DNA from: an uncultured Clostridia bacterium
GTDB lineage: Bacteria > Bacillota > Clostridia > Christensenellales > UBA1242
DNA: 17,143 nt
Direction: 5' to 3'
Assembly (NCBI GenBank): GCA_947089305.1
Contig: CAMUJQ010000015.1
Coordinates: 1 to 17,143 of the forward strand
Shown here: in pieces, positions 6,533 to 15,700 of the stretch
Layout: each line of letters begins with the position of its first letter
Position numbering within the stretch: the stretch's first letter is position 1
Notes under the pieces: generated by a model
What the model was told of the DNA's origin: nothing
The model's database searches: none
The model's input: the letters and a program-made list of their open reading frames with translations, nothing else
Made by a program: the position numbers and the translations under genes

Positions 6533-8904
6533 TATCTATTTTTTAGTCCTTCAATATATCTATTAATTTCGCTTGCATTATCATATCTATCAAAACCGCT
6601 ACCATTAGGAACAAGCAATGTAGGAGCTTTTTTAACATTAAATTTAATGGTTAAATCTTTTTGCTCTTCTGCATCAATGCAAGTATATTTAACATCCGCA
6701 ACCTTTAAAAGCGCTTTTGCCATTCTACAATTAGGACAAGTTTTAGTTGTAAATAGCATTATTTCATTTGTTTGAGGTTTGCTAACTACTTCTGCTTTTG
6801 GTGCTTCACAAGCAGCTTCTTTACATTTCTTTAAATTAGATTTATTAACATCATAAGTTTTTCTATCTTTAAACTCTTGAGCTTTTCCATCATTCCAGTT
6901 TTGAAGTGGTCTATAGTAACCTGTAATACGGCTATAAACTTCTGTTCTTCCTCCACAATCTGGACACTCATATTTTTCCCCTGTAATATAACCATGGTCT
7001 TTACATACTGCATATGTAGGACTCATTGTATAATAAGGGAGTCTATAGTTCTCTGCAATCTTTCTAACTAACTCTGCAGTAGCTTTCCAGTTATCCATTT
7101 TTTGACCTAAGAAGGCATGGAATACAGTTCCTGATGTATATAAAGTTTGAAGTTCGTCTTGAATATCTAAAGCTTCAAAAATGTCTTCAGTATAACCAAC
7201 TGGTATGTGAGATGAGTTTGTATAATAAGGAACACTTCCTTCATTTGCTGTAATTATTTCAGGATATCTTTCTTTATCGTGTTTAGCTAAACGATAAGAA
7301 GTTCCCTCTGCTGGAGTTGCTTCAAGGTTATATAAATCTCCATACATTTCTTGATAATCACTTAAACGTTCTCTCATGTGATTTAAAACTTTTTTAGTAA
7401 ACTCTTGGGCTTTTTTGTTTGTTAAATCTTGTCTAATCCATTTTGCATTTAAGCAGGCTTCATTCATACCAACAAGTCCAATTGTTGAGAAGTGGTTATC
7501 AAAGCTTCCAAGATAACGTTTTGTATATGGATATAATCCAGCTTCTAAAAGTTTAGTAATTGTTTCACGTTTAACTTTAAGTGAACGAGCAGCAATATCC
7601 ATCATTTTATCTAAACGAGCAAAGAAATCACTTTCATCTTTTGCTAAGTAACCAATTTTTGGCATGTTAATTGTAACAACACCAATAGAACCTGTGCTTT
7701 CGCCACTGCCAAAGAAACCACCTGATTTTTTACGAAGTTCACGTAAATCTAGGCGCAAACGACAACACATACTTCTAACATCACTAGGCTCCATATCGCT
7801 GTTGATATAGTTTGAAAAGTATGGTGTTCCATATTTAGTTGTCATTTCAAATAATAAACGGTTATTTTCAGTTTCTGACCAATCAAAATCGCGAGTAATA
7901 GAATATGTAGGAATTGGATATTGGAAACCTCTTCCATTACAGTCACCCTCAATCATAACTTCAATGAAAGCCTTGTTAATCATTCCCATTTCTTTAACGC
8001 AATCTTTATATTTAAAAGCTTGCTCTTGTCCGCGTACAATTGCAGGAAGTTCAGCAAGGTCGTTTGGAACAACCCAGTCAAGAGTAATGTTAGTAAATGG
8101 AGGTTGAGTTCCCCAACGAGAAGGAGTGTTAACACCATATACAAAAGATTGTATACATTGTTTAACTTCTTTATATGTTAAATTATCAGCTTTAACAAAT
8201 GGTGCTAAGTATGTATCAAAAGATGAAAATGCTTGTGCGCCTGCCCATTCATTTTGTAAAATTCCTAAAAAGTTAACCATTTGATTACAAAGTGTTGAAA
8301 GGTGCGCAGCTGGTGCTGAAGAAATTTTTCCTGGAACACCACCAAGACCTTCTTTTAATAATTGCTTTAATGACCATCCAGCACAGTAACCTGTAAGCAT
8401 AGATAAATCATGAAGGTGAATATCACAATTTTTGTGAGCTTGACCAATTTCTTTATCATAAACTTCATTTAACCAATAGTTAGCTGTCATAGCGCCAGAG
8501 TTAGAAAGAATTAATCCACCAACTGAATAAGTTACAGTTGAATTTTCTTTAACTCTCCAATCTGAAAGGTTAAGATATTTATCCATAGTTTGTTTGTAAT
8601 CCATTAAAGTTTCACTTACGTTACGGAATTTTTCTCTATTCTTACGATATAAAATATAGCATTTTGCAACATTGCCATAACCGTTTGCCATTAAAACAGA
8701 TTCAACTGTATCTTGAATATCTTCAACTGTTGGCAATTTATTTTCAAATTTTTCAGTTAATTCAAGTTCAGTAATTTTGGCTAATTTTCTGCAATCGCGA
8801 ACATCGCCTTCCCCGAGTGCCATCATTGCTTTAACAATAGCATTCTCAATTTTAGAGATATCATAATCGACAATTCGTCCATCTCTTTTGATAATTTTAT
8901 CCAT
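6532..8904 (-). CDS. nrdD: Anaerobic (class III) ribonucleoside-triphosphate reductase with fused C-terminal redoxin domain
   Basis: This 790-residue enzyme makes deoxyribonucleotides without oxygen. An ATP-cone allosteric domain occupies about residues 1-95. The catalytic ten-stranded barrel follows and includes the SMCCRLRLD active-site segment typical of redoxin-dependent NrdD, as in Thermotoga. Near the end lies a zinc site (C634, H637, C647, C650), then SRITGYYRP with the radical glycine at about G662. After a linker (685-712) comes a glutaredoxin/NrdH-like domain (713-790) with CPNC at 723-726 and a cis-proline-type KAPT motif. The fusion supplies the reductant in the same chain instead of using formate. 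The start has a GGAG ribosome binding site. NrdR boxes overlap its promoter, trxB is coupled behind it, and nrdG nearby encodes the activase. Confidence 0.95.
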   Translation of the reverse strand: MDKIIKRDGRIVDYDISKIENAIVKAMMALGEGDVRDCRKLAKITELELTEKFENKLPTVEDIQDTVESVLMANGYGNVAKCYILYRKNREKFRNVSETLMDYKQTMDKYLNLSDWRVKENSTVTYSVGGLILSNSGAMTANYWLNEVYDKEIGQAHKNCDIHLHDLSMLTGYCAGWSLKQLLKEGLGGVPGKISSAPAAHLSTLCNQMVNFLGILQNEWAGAQAFSSFDTYLAPFVKADNLTYKEVKQCIQSFVYGVNTPSRWGTQPPFTNITLDWVVPNDLAELPAIVRGQEQAFKYKDCVKEMGMINKAFIEVMIEGDCNGRGFQYPIPTYSITRDFDWSETENNRLLFEMTTKYGTPYFSNYINSDMEPSDVRSMCCRLRLDLRELRKKSGGFFGSGESTGSIGVVTINMPKIGYLAKDESDFFARLDKMMDIAARSLKVKRETITKLLEAGLYPYTKRYLGSFDNHFSTIGLVGMNEACLNAKWIRQDLTNKKAQEFTKKVLNHMRERLSDYQEMYGDLYNLEATPAEGTSYRLAKHDKERYPEIITANEGSVPYYTNSSHIPVGYTEDIFEALDIQDELQTLYTSGTVFHAFLGQKMDNWKATAELVRKIAENYRLPYYTMSPTYAVCKDHGYITGEKYECPDCGGRTEVYSRITGYYRPLQNWNDGKAQEFKDRKTYDVNKSNLKKCKEAACEAPKAEVVSKPQTNEIMLFTTKTCPNCRMAKALLKVADVKYTCIDAEEQKDLTIKFNVKKAPTLLVPNGSGFDRYDNASEINRYIEGLKNR

Positions 8905-8935
8905 ATATTTTATCTCCTTTTATGGTATTGTTAAT

Positions 8936-8964
8936 ATGATACCATACACAATATATTGTGTCAA
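8936..8964 (-). promoter_or_regulatory. Promoter of nrdD-trxB
   Basis: On the minus strand, TTGACA (8964-8959) and TATCAT (8941-8936) have a 17-bp spacer. The spacer is almost wholly filled by an NrdR box. A 7-bp inverted repeat ATGGTAT/ATACCAT (8922-8928, 8939-8945) overlaps the -10 and the start region. Confidence 0.75.
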
Positions 8965-8992
8965 ACGAAAAAATATGTGGAATATATGGTAA
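8946..8992. promoter_or_regulatory. Paired NrdR boxes
   Basis: ACACAATATATTGTGT (8946-8961) is a perfect palindrome and a full match to the NrdR-box consensus. A weaker box, with the core AATATATG, lies at 8977-8992. The cores are 31 bp apart, about three helical turns, which is the usual spacing for NrdR. NrdR is an ATP-cone zinc-ribbon repressor that represses ribonucleotide reductase genes according to dATP/ATP status. The nrdR gene itself is not in this window. Confidence 0.85.
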
Positions 8993-9097
8993 ATTGCACA
9001 AAAATTTAGTTATTTTAACCATTTTTTGGTAAATTAAATTTTGCATTAATTTTACAAAATTAATTTACTAAAATAAGCCCAATAATTTTAAATAAAA

Positions 9098-9122
9098 AAA
9101 GCAAACTTTTACTTTGCTTTTT
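9098..9122. terminator. Terminator at the end of cysS
   Basis: AAAGCAAA (9098-9105) pairs with TTTGCTTT (9113-9120), with A-rich and T-rich flanks. Read on the minus strand it stops cysS directly after its stop codon. Confidence 0.75.
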
Positions 9123-10533
9123 ATTTTTTAATAAACTTTGTGCCCTCTTTTGTATCTATAAGTTCTATCCCTTCTTTAAATAGAGACGCACGAATTTCAT
9201 CAGCTCGAGCATAATTTTTGTTTTGTTTTGCTTCAGCTCTTTCCTTAATAAGCTTTTCAATTCTTGCAATTTCTTCTTTAGTTAAATTAGAACCTTCCTC
9301 TTTAGTTTCATTTTCTTTAAGCAAATCTAAATTTAAAACTGTGTCAAAATTTTTAACAAGTTCAACTTTTGTTGCATTAGATATATTTGCTTTTAAAACA
9401 TCAAACAAAACGGTCAATGCTTGAGCTGTGTTAAGGTCGTTACTTAATGCATTTTTAAAATTATTGTTATACTCTTCAAAAATCACTTTATCTAGTTTAC
9501 CATCTCTTGCTTTTATTGGCTCTATGCGTTTAAGCAGTTTGTTATAAGCAGTTTTGGCACTATCCAAACCTTCAATAGAAAACATAAGTGGTTTACGATA
9601 ATGTGATTGCAAGCAAAAGAATTTGTAAACCATAGGCGAATAACCTCCTTCAACCAAAGAAGTTAAAGTTGTAAACCCACCTTTACTTTTACTCATTTTA
9701 CCCGATGCCGTGTTAAGATGTTCTACATGAAACCAATAGTTACACCATTTGTGCCCAACGTAACTTTCAGTTTGAGCAATTTCATTAGTGTGATGAGGAA
9801 ACTTGTTATCAACTCCCCCACAATGAATATCTAAAAATTCTCCCAAATATTTGTTAGAAATTCCCGAACATTCAATGTGCCAACCAGGATAACCAACTCC
9901 CCATGGACTATCCCACTTTAATGCATGGTTTTCAAACTTAGATTTAGTAAACCACAAAACAAAGTCGTTTTTGTTGCGTTTGTTTTTATCTTCATCAACA
10001 GTTTCACGCGCCCCAACAAGCATGTCGTCACTTGTTTGATTACCAAAACGATAATAATTTTCTAATTTAGAAGTATCAAAGTAAATGTTTTCTCCCGCTT
10101 TATATGCATAGCCACTTTCTAAAAGTTTTGAAATAATTTTTATGTAATTTTCAATGCAATCAGTAGCAGGCACAACAATTGATGGCCATTTTAAATTTAG
10201 CGCTTCACAATCTTTTTTAAAGGCTTGCGTATATTCATTTGCAATTTCAAGAATAGTTTTATGTTCGCGCTTAGCGCCAATTAACATTCTATCCTCTCCA
10301 GTGTCTCCATCACTTGCAAGGTGTCCAACGTCAGTTATATTCATAGCGCGTTTAACCTTATAGCCTAAATAAGTTATGGCGCGCTCAAGAATGTCTTCCA
10401 TAATGTAACTGCGTAAATTTCCTATATGTGCAAAGTGATAAACTGTTGGTCCACAAGTGTATAAAGTTACCTCATTCTTATTATGCGGAATAAATTCTTC
10501 TATTAAACGCGATTCTGAATTGTATAACTTCAT
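9121..10533 (-). CDS. cysS: Cysteinyl-tRNA synthetase
   Basis: This 470-residue class I synthetase charges tRNA-Cys with cysteine in the cytoplasm. CGPTVY (27-32) carries the first zinc-binding cysteine. The HIGH-type motif reads HIGN (36-39), the usual CysRS variant. The zinc site continues with the WHIECSG segment and HHTNE. The KMSKS loop reads GKMSKSKGG (about 269-277). The C-terminal anticodon-binding helical domain has the typical IEKLIKERAEAKQNKNYARADEIR pattern, split here by residues about 420-447. Length is normal. The ribosome binding site AGGAG lies before the ATG. Its promoter faces away from the IMPase-family gene. No T-box leader is present: the promoter lies only about 34 bp from the start. 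Confidence 0.96.
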   Translation of the reverse strand: MKLYNSESRLIEEFIPHNKNEVTLYTCGPTVYHFAHIGNLRSYIMEDILERAITYLGYKVKRAMNITDVGHLASDGDTGEDRMLIGAKREHKTILEIANEYTQAFKKDCEALNLKWPSIVVPATDCIENYIKIISKLLESGYAYKAGENIYFDTSKLENYYRFGNQTSDDMLVGARETVDEDKNKRNKNDFVLWFTKSKFENHALKWDSPWGVGYPGWHIECSGISNKYLGEFLDIHCGGVDNKFPHHTNEIAQTESYVGHKWCNYWFHVEHLNTASGKMSKSKGGFTTLTSLVEGGYSPMVYKFFCLQSHYRKPLMFSIEGLDSAKTAYNKLLKRIEPIKARDGKLDKVIFEEYNNNFKNALSNDLNTAQALTVLFDVLKANISNATKVELVKNFDTVLNLDLLKENETKEEGSNLTKEEIARIEKLIKERAEAKQNKNYARADEIRASLFKEGIELIDTKEGTKFIKK

Positions 10534-10566
10534 ACAATTGACTCCTTTTAAATTAATCTGTATTAT

Positions 10567-10595
10567 ATTATAATCTTTTTTTATGTAAAAGTCTA
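10567..10595 (-). promoter_or_regulatory. Promoter of cysS
   Basis: On the minus strand, TAGACT (10595-10590) and a perfect TATAAT (10572-10567) are separated by 17 bp. The leader is about 27 nt, which leaves no room for a T-box. Confidence 0.65.
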
Positions 10596-10618
10596 CTAAT
10601 AAAAATAGTTTGTTTTAT

Positions 10619-10648
10619 TTGACAAAGTTACTAAATATCAGCTAAACT
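10619..10648 (+). promoter_or_regulatory. Promoter of the IMPase-family gene, placing the start codon at +1
   Basis: TTGACA (10619-10624), an 18-bp spacer and TAAACT (10643-10648) are followed by 6 nt (TTTATT) and then the ATG. No ribosome binding site is present, so a leaderless transcript is predicted. Confidence 0.65.
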
Positions 10649-10654
10649 TTTATT

Positions 10655-11401
10655 ATGAAAAAAATTATAAATTATTTAGATATTGCAAAATTTTTAAGCA
10701 AGTTAGAAAAAAGTGCTTATAAAAAAGTTAAAAAACAACAAATAAATGTAAGCGACAAAAGTGCTCATGACCTTTTAACTAATTATGATTTAAATATTGA
10801 AAAATTGGTTTTAAAAAGTTTACATAAAAATTTTCCTGACATTAAAATAGTAAGCGAAGAATTTAATTCATCAGTTAAAGCTGAAGGCACTTATTTTACA
10901 ATTGACCCAATTGATGGCACAATTAATTTTGGAAACAAAATTTATGACCGCTTTGGAGTTCAAATTGCATATGTTGAAAATAATGTGATTGCAGCAGGAG
11001 CTATTTATATTCCTAGCGTAGGCGCGTATTATGCCGCAAAGGGCTTTGGCGCTTATAAAAATAATAAAAGATTATATAGAACAAAAAAAGATTTTGCTCA
11101 TTCTCTTCTTACTGTTGACTGTGCAATTGAAGAAAACGCAAAAGTTATTAAGGCACTTAAACCTTATATCATGAACGACAGACGAACTGGCGCCGCATGT
11201 GTAGACAATATTTTTACAGCCGAGGGCATGTTTGGAATTTACGTTTATAATAAATGTAAACTTTGGGATTATACTCCAGGGGAAGTTATTTGTTTAGAGG
11301 CTGGCTGTGTTAAAGCCGATTATAAAAATTTACATATTATTGCAAATAATGAACAACTATTAAATGAAACTTTAAATTTTTTAAAAAAAGAATATAAATA
11401 A
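10655..11401 (+). CDS. Inositol-monophosphatase-family phosphatase
   Basis: This 248-residue protein shows the Mg-dependent lithium-sensitive phosphatase signature: SEEF (67-70), DPIDGTINF (84-92) with the metal-binding aspartates, and WDYTPG (204-209) followed by EAG. These residues bind the catalytic metals and phosphate in inositol monophosphatase, 3'(2'),5'-bisphosphate nucleotidase (CysQ) and NagD/FBPase-like relatives. Motifs alone do not decide between inositol phosphate and 3'-phosphoadenosine 5'-phosphate as substrate. Length is usual for the family and there is no signal peptide. It is monocistronic, divergent from cysS, with a promoter that places the ATG at +1 and no ribosome binding site. 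A hairpin terminator overlaps the stop codon. Confidence 0.88.
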   Translation: MKKIINYLDIAKFLSKLEKSAYKKVKKQQINVSDKSAHDLLTNYDLNIEKLVLKSLHKNFPDIKIVSEEFNSSVKAEGTYFTIDPIDGTINFGNKIYDRFGVQIAYVENNVIAAGAIYIPSVGAYYAAKGFGAYKNNKRLYRTKKDFAHSLLTVDCAIEENAKVIKALKPYIMNDRRTGAACVDNIFTAEGMFGIYVYNKCKLWDYTPGEVICLEAGCVKADYKNLHIIANNEQLLNETLNFLKKEYK

Positions 11402-11422
11402 AACGACTAGGTCGTTTTTTTT
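11401..11422 (+). terminator. Terminator of the IMPase-family gene
   Basis: AAACGAC and GTCGTTT form a 7-bp stem with a TAG loop, followed by T-runs. The stem begins at the last base of the stop codon. Confidence 0.85.
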
Positions 11423-11436
11423 AAATACAATGGCTA

Positions 11437-11466
11437 TTGACATTTTTTTTTACATCATGTTATAAT
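11437..11466 (+). promoter_or_regulatory. Promoter of the HAD phosphatase gene
   Basis: TTGACA (11437-11442) and a perfect TATAAT (11461-11466) are separated by 18 bp. The predicted start near 11473 falls inside the AGGAG ribosome binding site (11472-11476), so the leader would be only about 9 nt. Confidence 0.75.
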
Positions 11467-11481
11467 AATTTAGGAGTAAAA

Positions 11482-12057
11482 ATGATTTTTGTTTTCGACA
11501 TAGACGACACTATTAGCGAAACTGATAAATACAGCACAGAATATATTTTAAATTATTTTGAAAAATGCAACTTGCCATATAAACAAATTCAACGAGTTTC
11601 ACGTTTTGCTGAAGCAAAATTTGACTGGGATGTAAAAACTGCACTTAAATGGTATAAAAAGTATGGCGACGAAATGATGCTTAACTTTCCTTGTAAACCA
11701 CATGCTCTTGAAGTTATACAACAACTTAAAGCTGATGGGCATAAAATAATTTTGGCAACGGCACGTGCAAATGATTGGCATACCGACCCCGAAAAGTGCA
11801 CTTTAGAGTGGCTTAAAAAAGTTGGCCTACCTTACGATAAAATTTATATAGGGCGAATTGATAAAGAAAAAATTTGCCTAGATGAAAAAGCGGACTTTTT
11901 TGTGGATGATGATATTTCTATGATTACAAAAGTAACTGCAGATTGCCATGATACAAAAGCCTTGCTTTTAAACACTGACTATAATTTAACTAAAGAAGTT
12001 CCACATGAAATAATACGAATAGATAATTTTTTAGATTTACAACACATAGCTAATTAA
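11482..12057 (+). CDS. HAD-superfamily 5'-nucleotidase-like hydrolase
   Basis: This 191-residue protein (from the ATG at 11482) has all HAD landmarks. DIDDT (6-10) supplies the nucleophile and acid/base aspartates, ILATARAN (about 93-100) is motif II, and FVDDDIS is motif IV for magnesium. A small helical cap sits between motifs I and II. The layout resembles the 5'(3')-deoxyribonucleotidase NT5C branch, which would dephosphorylate deoxynucleoside monophosphates, but phosphoglycolate-type substrates cannot be excluded. A longer reading frame begins at a TTG at 11437, but that TTG is the first triplet of the -35 box and lies upstream of the transcription start, so 11482 with its AGGAG is preferred. 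A terminator follows. Family is firm, substrate is inference. Confidence 0.82.
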   Translation: MIFVFDIDDTISETDKYSTEYILNYFEKCNLPYKQIQRVSRFAEAKFDWDVKTALKWYKKYGDEMMLNFPCKPHALEVIQQLKADGHKIILATARANDWHTDPEKCTLEWLKKVGLPYDKIYIGRIDKEKICLDEKADFFVDDDISMITKVTADCHDTKALLLNTDYNLTKEVPHEIIRIDNFLDLQHIAN

Positions 12058-12080
12058 AACAAAACTAAATAGAAAAGTTT

Positions 12081-12110
12081 AATCCACAACTAAAATCTGT
12101 GGATTTTTTT
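12081..12110 (+). terminator. Terminator after the HAD gene
   Basis: AATCCACA (12081-12088) pairs with TGTGGATT (12098-12105), followed by a T-run. Confidence 0.85.
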
Positions 12111-12122
12111 TACGGTTTATTA

Positions 12123-12128
12123 TATAAT
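12123..12128 (+). promoter_or_regulatory. -10 box of the GNAT gene, placing the start codon at +1
   Basis: A perfect TATAAT is followed by 6 nt (TAATTT) and the ATG at 12135. The -35 is weak and would lie on the 3' arm of the preceding terminator (TGGATT at 12100-12105, 17 bp upstream). No ribosome binding site is visible. Confidence 0.5.
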
Positions 12129-12134
12129 TAATTT

Positions 12135-12692
12135 ATGAAATTAAAAGAATTAACAAAAAAACAATTTAATCGAGTTTTAAAAAAAGATTATAAAGAGAAC
12201 TTCCCTAGAACTGAAAGAAAATCAAATAGATGCTTAAATAAGTTACTTAAGAGCGGAAATTATTTTTGCTATGGTACTTTTGACAATGAAAAAATTGTAG
12301 CATTTTTATTTTTCTTTAAAATTCAAAATGATATTTTATTTGACTATTTTGCCGTTTGTGGAGATAATAAAAATAAAGGGATTGGCGGAGCAACACTTGA
12401 ACTTTTTAAAGAAACTTTTAGCGACTGTTTAATTATTGGTGAAATTGAAACACCAAAAAACCCAACAAATACAATGATCGCTAGACGCACAGAATTTTAT
12501 AAACGCCATAATATGTTTTTAACGGATGTTTATGTTTCACTTTGGAACGTGCCTATGCGAGTTATTACTTTCCCTAGTGTTGATAAACAAACATTGCTTA
12601 ACAAATTACATTGGCTTTATAAAGAGATTTACGAAAAAACCTACGGCGAAAAGAAATATAAAAAACTTGTAGCAGTTGATATAAAAATATAA
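12135..12692 (+). CDS. GNAT-family acetyltransferase
   Basis: This 185-residue protein has the acetyl-CoA pyrophosphate-binding loop KNKGIGGA at residues 79-86, the R/Q-x-x-G-x-G/A pattern of GNAT motif A, here with lysine in the first position. Beta strands before it (IVAFLFFFKI, then ILFDYFAV) and a following strand (CLIIGEIETP) match the fold. The C-terminal 50 residues are lysine- and tyrosine-rich. Acceptor substrate (protein, antibiotic or small amine) cannot be read from the sequence. It is monocistronic and convergent with ileS through a shared terminator. The start lacks a ribosome binding site and lies 6 nt after the -10 box. Confidence 0.8.
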   Translation: MKLKELTKKQFNRVLKKDYKENFPRTERKSNRCLNKLLKSGNYFCYGTFDNEKIVAFLFFFKIQNDILFDYFAVCGDNKNKGIGGATLELFKETFSDCLIIGEIETPKNPTNTMIARRTEFYKRHNMFLTDVYVSLWNVPMRVITFPSVDKQTLLNKLHWLYKEIYEKTYGEKKYKKLVAVDIKI

Positions 12693-12722
12693 AAAAGCAG
12701 ACTGAAAAGTCTGATTTTTTAT
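12693..12722. terminator. Bidirectional terminator between the GNAT gene and ileS
   Basis: CAGACT (12698-12703) and AGTCTG (12708-12713) form a stem closed by a GAAA tetraloop, with an A-run on the left and a T-run on the right. Confidence 0.85.
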
Positions 12723-15700
12723 TGCTTTTTAATTTTTATTTTAACACCTTCAGTTTCAAGTTCGGCGTCGGCTTTATCTAGTTTATCAACAATGTCACTT
12801 AATGTTTCGCCACAAATGTAACTAACAAATTGTGTTGGCACATTTCCTTCCATACACAACAAAAGCCTATCTGTAATTTCTAGATCAAGTTGCTTACGTG
12901 CGTCTTGAATGTTTCTAACAATTTCACGTGCAACACCTTCAGCTTTAAGCTCGTTGGTTATAGTTAAATCAAGTGCAACAACACTCTCTCCATCACTAAA
13001 CACTGGAAGATTGTCTTTTGCTGTGTAGTTAACTAGAATGTCTTCTTTATTTAAAACAATTGTTTCAGCGTCGCCATAAAGTTCAAATTTTCCATTCACA
13101 AACTTTATTTTATTTTCACGTATTGCTTTTGTCATAACAGGAATTTTAGAACCCATAGTTTTACCAACTGTTGCAAAATTTACTTTATAAGTAGTTAAAG
13201 CAATTTCACTAACATCATGAGCAATTTCAACTTGTTTTACATTTAACTCTTCAGCAATAATATTTTTATATTCTTCAATAATTTTATAATCTTCTGGATT
13301 TGCAAATGCAACTTTTAAAGTTGAAAGTGGTTGACGATTTTTAACATTGTTCTTGTTTCGAATGTTACGTGCAAGATGAATAATATTTTGCACAAGTTCA
13401 ACTTCTTGTAAAAGCGCTTCATCGTTAAATTTTTTATCGATATTTGGCCAAAGCTCTAAATGAACACTTTCCGCCTCTGTTAAACTTTTATAAATTTTTT
13501 CTGCCACGATTGGAGTAATTGGCGCTAAAATTTTGCACATATTTGTTAGCACATAATATAAAGTTTCATAAGCATCGCGTTTATCTTGCGTTAATCCGCT
13601 ACCCCAAAAACGACGGCGAGAACGACGAATATACCAATTTGATAAACCATCCACCAAAGAAATAATTGGCTCAACATATTCATCAACTTGATATTTATCC
13701 ATACTTGCTTTAATTGCTTTTTCAGTTTTATAAAGTTTAGCTAAAATCCATTTATCTAATTTGTTTTTAGAACTTGGAATAACTTTAGACTCTCCAACAA
13801 AACCATCAATTTTAGCATAACTTTGATAAAAATAAGTTGAATTCCAAAATGGTAAAATAACTTGTTGTAAATATTCTCTTATGCCATTATCGTTAAACAC
13901 CATGTCATTAACTAACATAGCGTTTGAGTTAAACATATATAGACGGAAAGCATCTGTACCCATTGTTTTCATTAAAGTCATTGGGTCGGTGTAATTTTTA
14001 GAATGCTTAGAAAGTTTTTTACCACTTTCATCTAATATCGTTCCGTGCACAATAACATTTTTATATGCTGGCTTATCAAATAACGCAACACTTAATGCAT
14101 GCAAATAATAGAACCAACAACGTATTTGCCCTGTATATTCAACAACAAAATCACTTGTTGTGTGTTTTTCAAACCATGCTTTATTTTCAAATGGATAATG
14201 CAACCTTGCAAATGGAACACTGCCACTTTCAAACCAGCAATCTAAAACTTCACTAACACGTTTATATGTTCCACCACAACTACATTTTGCAGTTACTTTG
14301 TCTAAATATTGTTTATGCAAATTATCTATTTTACAATTACCAAACTTAGCAATTTCATCCATACTGCCAAGAACTTTACGCTCTTTACAATGGTCGCACT
14401 CCCAAACAGGAATTGGTGTTGACCAATAACGGTTACGAGAAATGTTCCAATCACGAGCATTGTTTAACCAATTTCCAAAACGACCAGTTTTTATAAAGTC
14501 TGGCACCCAATTAACTTTTTCATTCTTTTCAATTAAGCGGTTTTTAATTTTATCAATTGAAAAATACCACGCGTCCATTGCCTTATAAATCAACGGTTCG
14601 TGACAACGCCAACAATGTGGATAGTTGTGAACAATTGAGCCATCGGCAACATACATGTTGTTTTCTTTTAAATAGTTTATAACGGCACCATTAGTTTCAA
14701 AAACCATTTTACCTTTATACATGGCTACTTCGTCTGTGAATTCGCCTTTTTCATCAACGGGACAAACTAGTGGCACATTGTTCTTTTTACAAGCCCAATA
14801 ATCATCTTCCCCAAAAGCAGGAGCAATGTGAACAATTGAAATTCCTTCTCCCTCTTCAACAAAGTCGGCAGGAATTACTTTATAAGCACCTTCACTGGTT
14901 TTATTTTTAAAGCAGTCAAAAAGTGGTGTGTAAGTTTTTCCCACAAGTTCACTACCTTTAACAGTTTTTAAAATAACTGGCTTTTCCCCAAAAACATTTT
15001 TATAATTTTTAACAGCATTTGCACCAACAACAAAAACCTCGTTGCCAACTTCACAAAATGCATAGCTAATTTCTTCCCCAACTGCAAGTGCCATGTTTGA
15101 AGGAAGAGTCCAAGGAGTTGTTGTCCAGGCTAAAAAGTATACTGGCTTACCATTAAGCATTTCTAAAGTTTTAAACTTAACCATAACCCAGCGGTCTTGT
15201 TTAGGTTTAGTTGCACCATCTTCACGAGTTTCACTTATTGAAAGTGCCGTTTGACATCTAGCACAATAGGGTGTTACACGATAATCTTTATAAATTAACC
15301 CTTTGTTATAAAGTTCTTTAAATGCCCAAATAACACTTTCCATAAAAGGAGTGTGCATTGTTTTATAAGCATTGTCATAATCTACCCAACGGCACATTTC
15401 TTTAACATAGTCTCGCCAAGTATCGTTGTTTTTATCTACAATATCACGACATTTATCGTTAAAAGCCGCAACGCCAATTTTATTTTCAATTTCTGTTTTA
15501 TCTTTTAACCCAAGTAAACCTTCGGCTTGAACTTCAATTGGAAGCCCATGGCAATCCCAACCCCATTGACGTGGAACTGAGTAACCTTGCATTGTGTAAT
15601 AGCGAGAAATCATGTCTTTCATAAACGAACTCATAACTGTTCCGGCATGAGGTTTGCCAGTTGGAAATGGAGGGCCATCATAAAAAACAAATTCGTTATC

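Noticed and set aside
6831..8181. Short reading frames inside nrdD on both strands (for example 6877-7071 and 7921-8181)
   Set aside because: nrdD is continuous with all its motifs; these frames are shadows.
10534..10654. T-box leader ahead of cysS
   Set aside because: The promoter lies about 34 bp from the start, leaving no space, and no T-box core or Stem I elements are seen.
11437..11481. Upstream TTG start for the HAD gene
   Set aside because: The TTG is part of the -35 box and lies upstream of the predicted transcription start; the ATG at 11482 has AGGAG and opens directly with the DIDDT strand.
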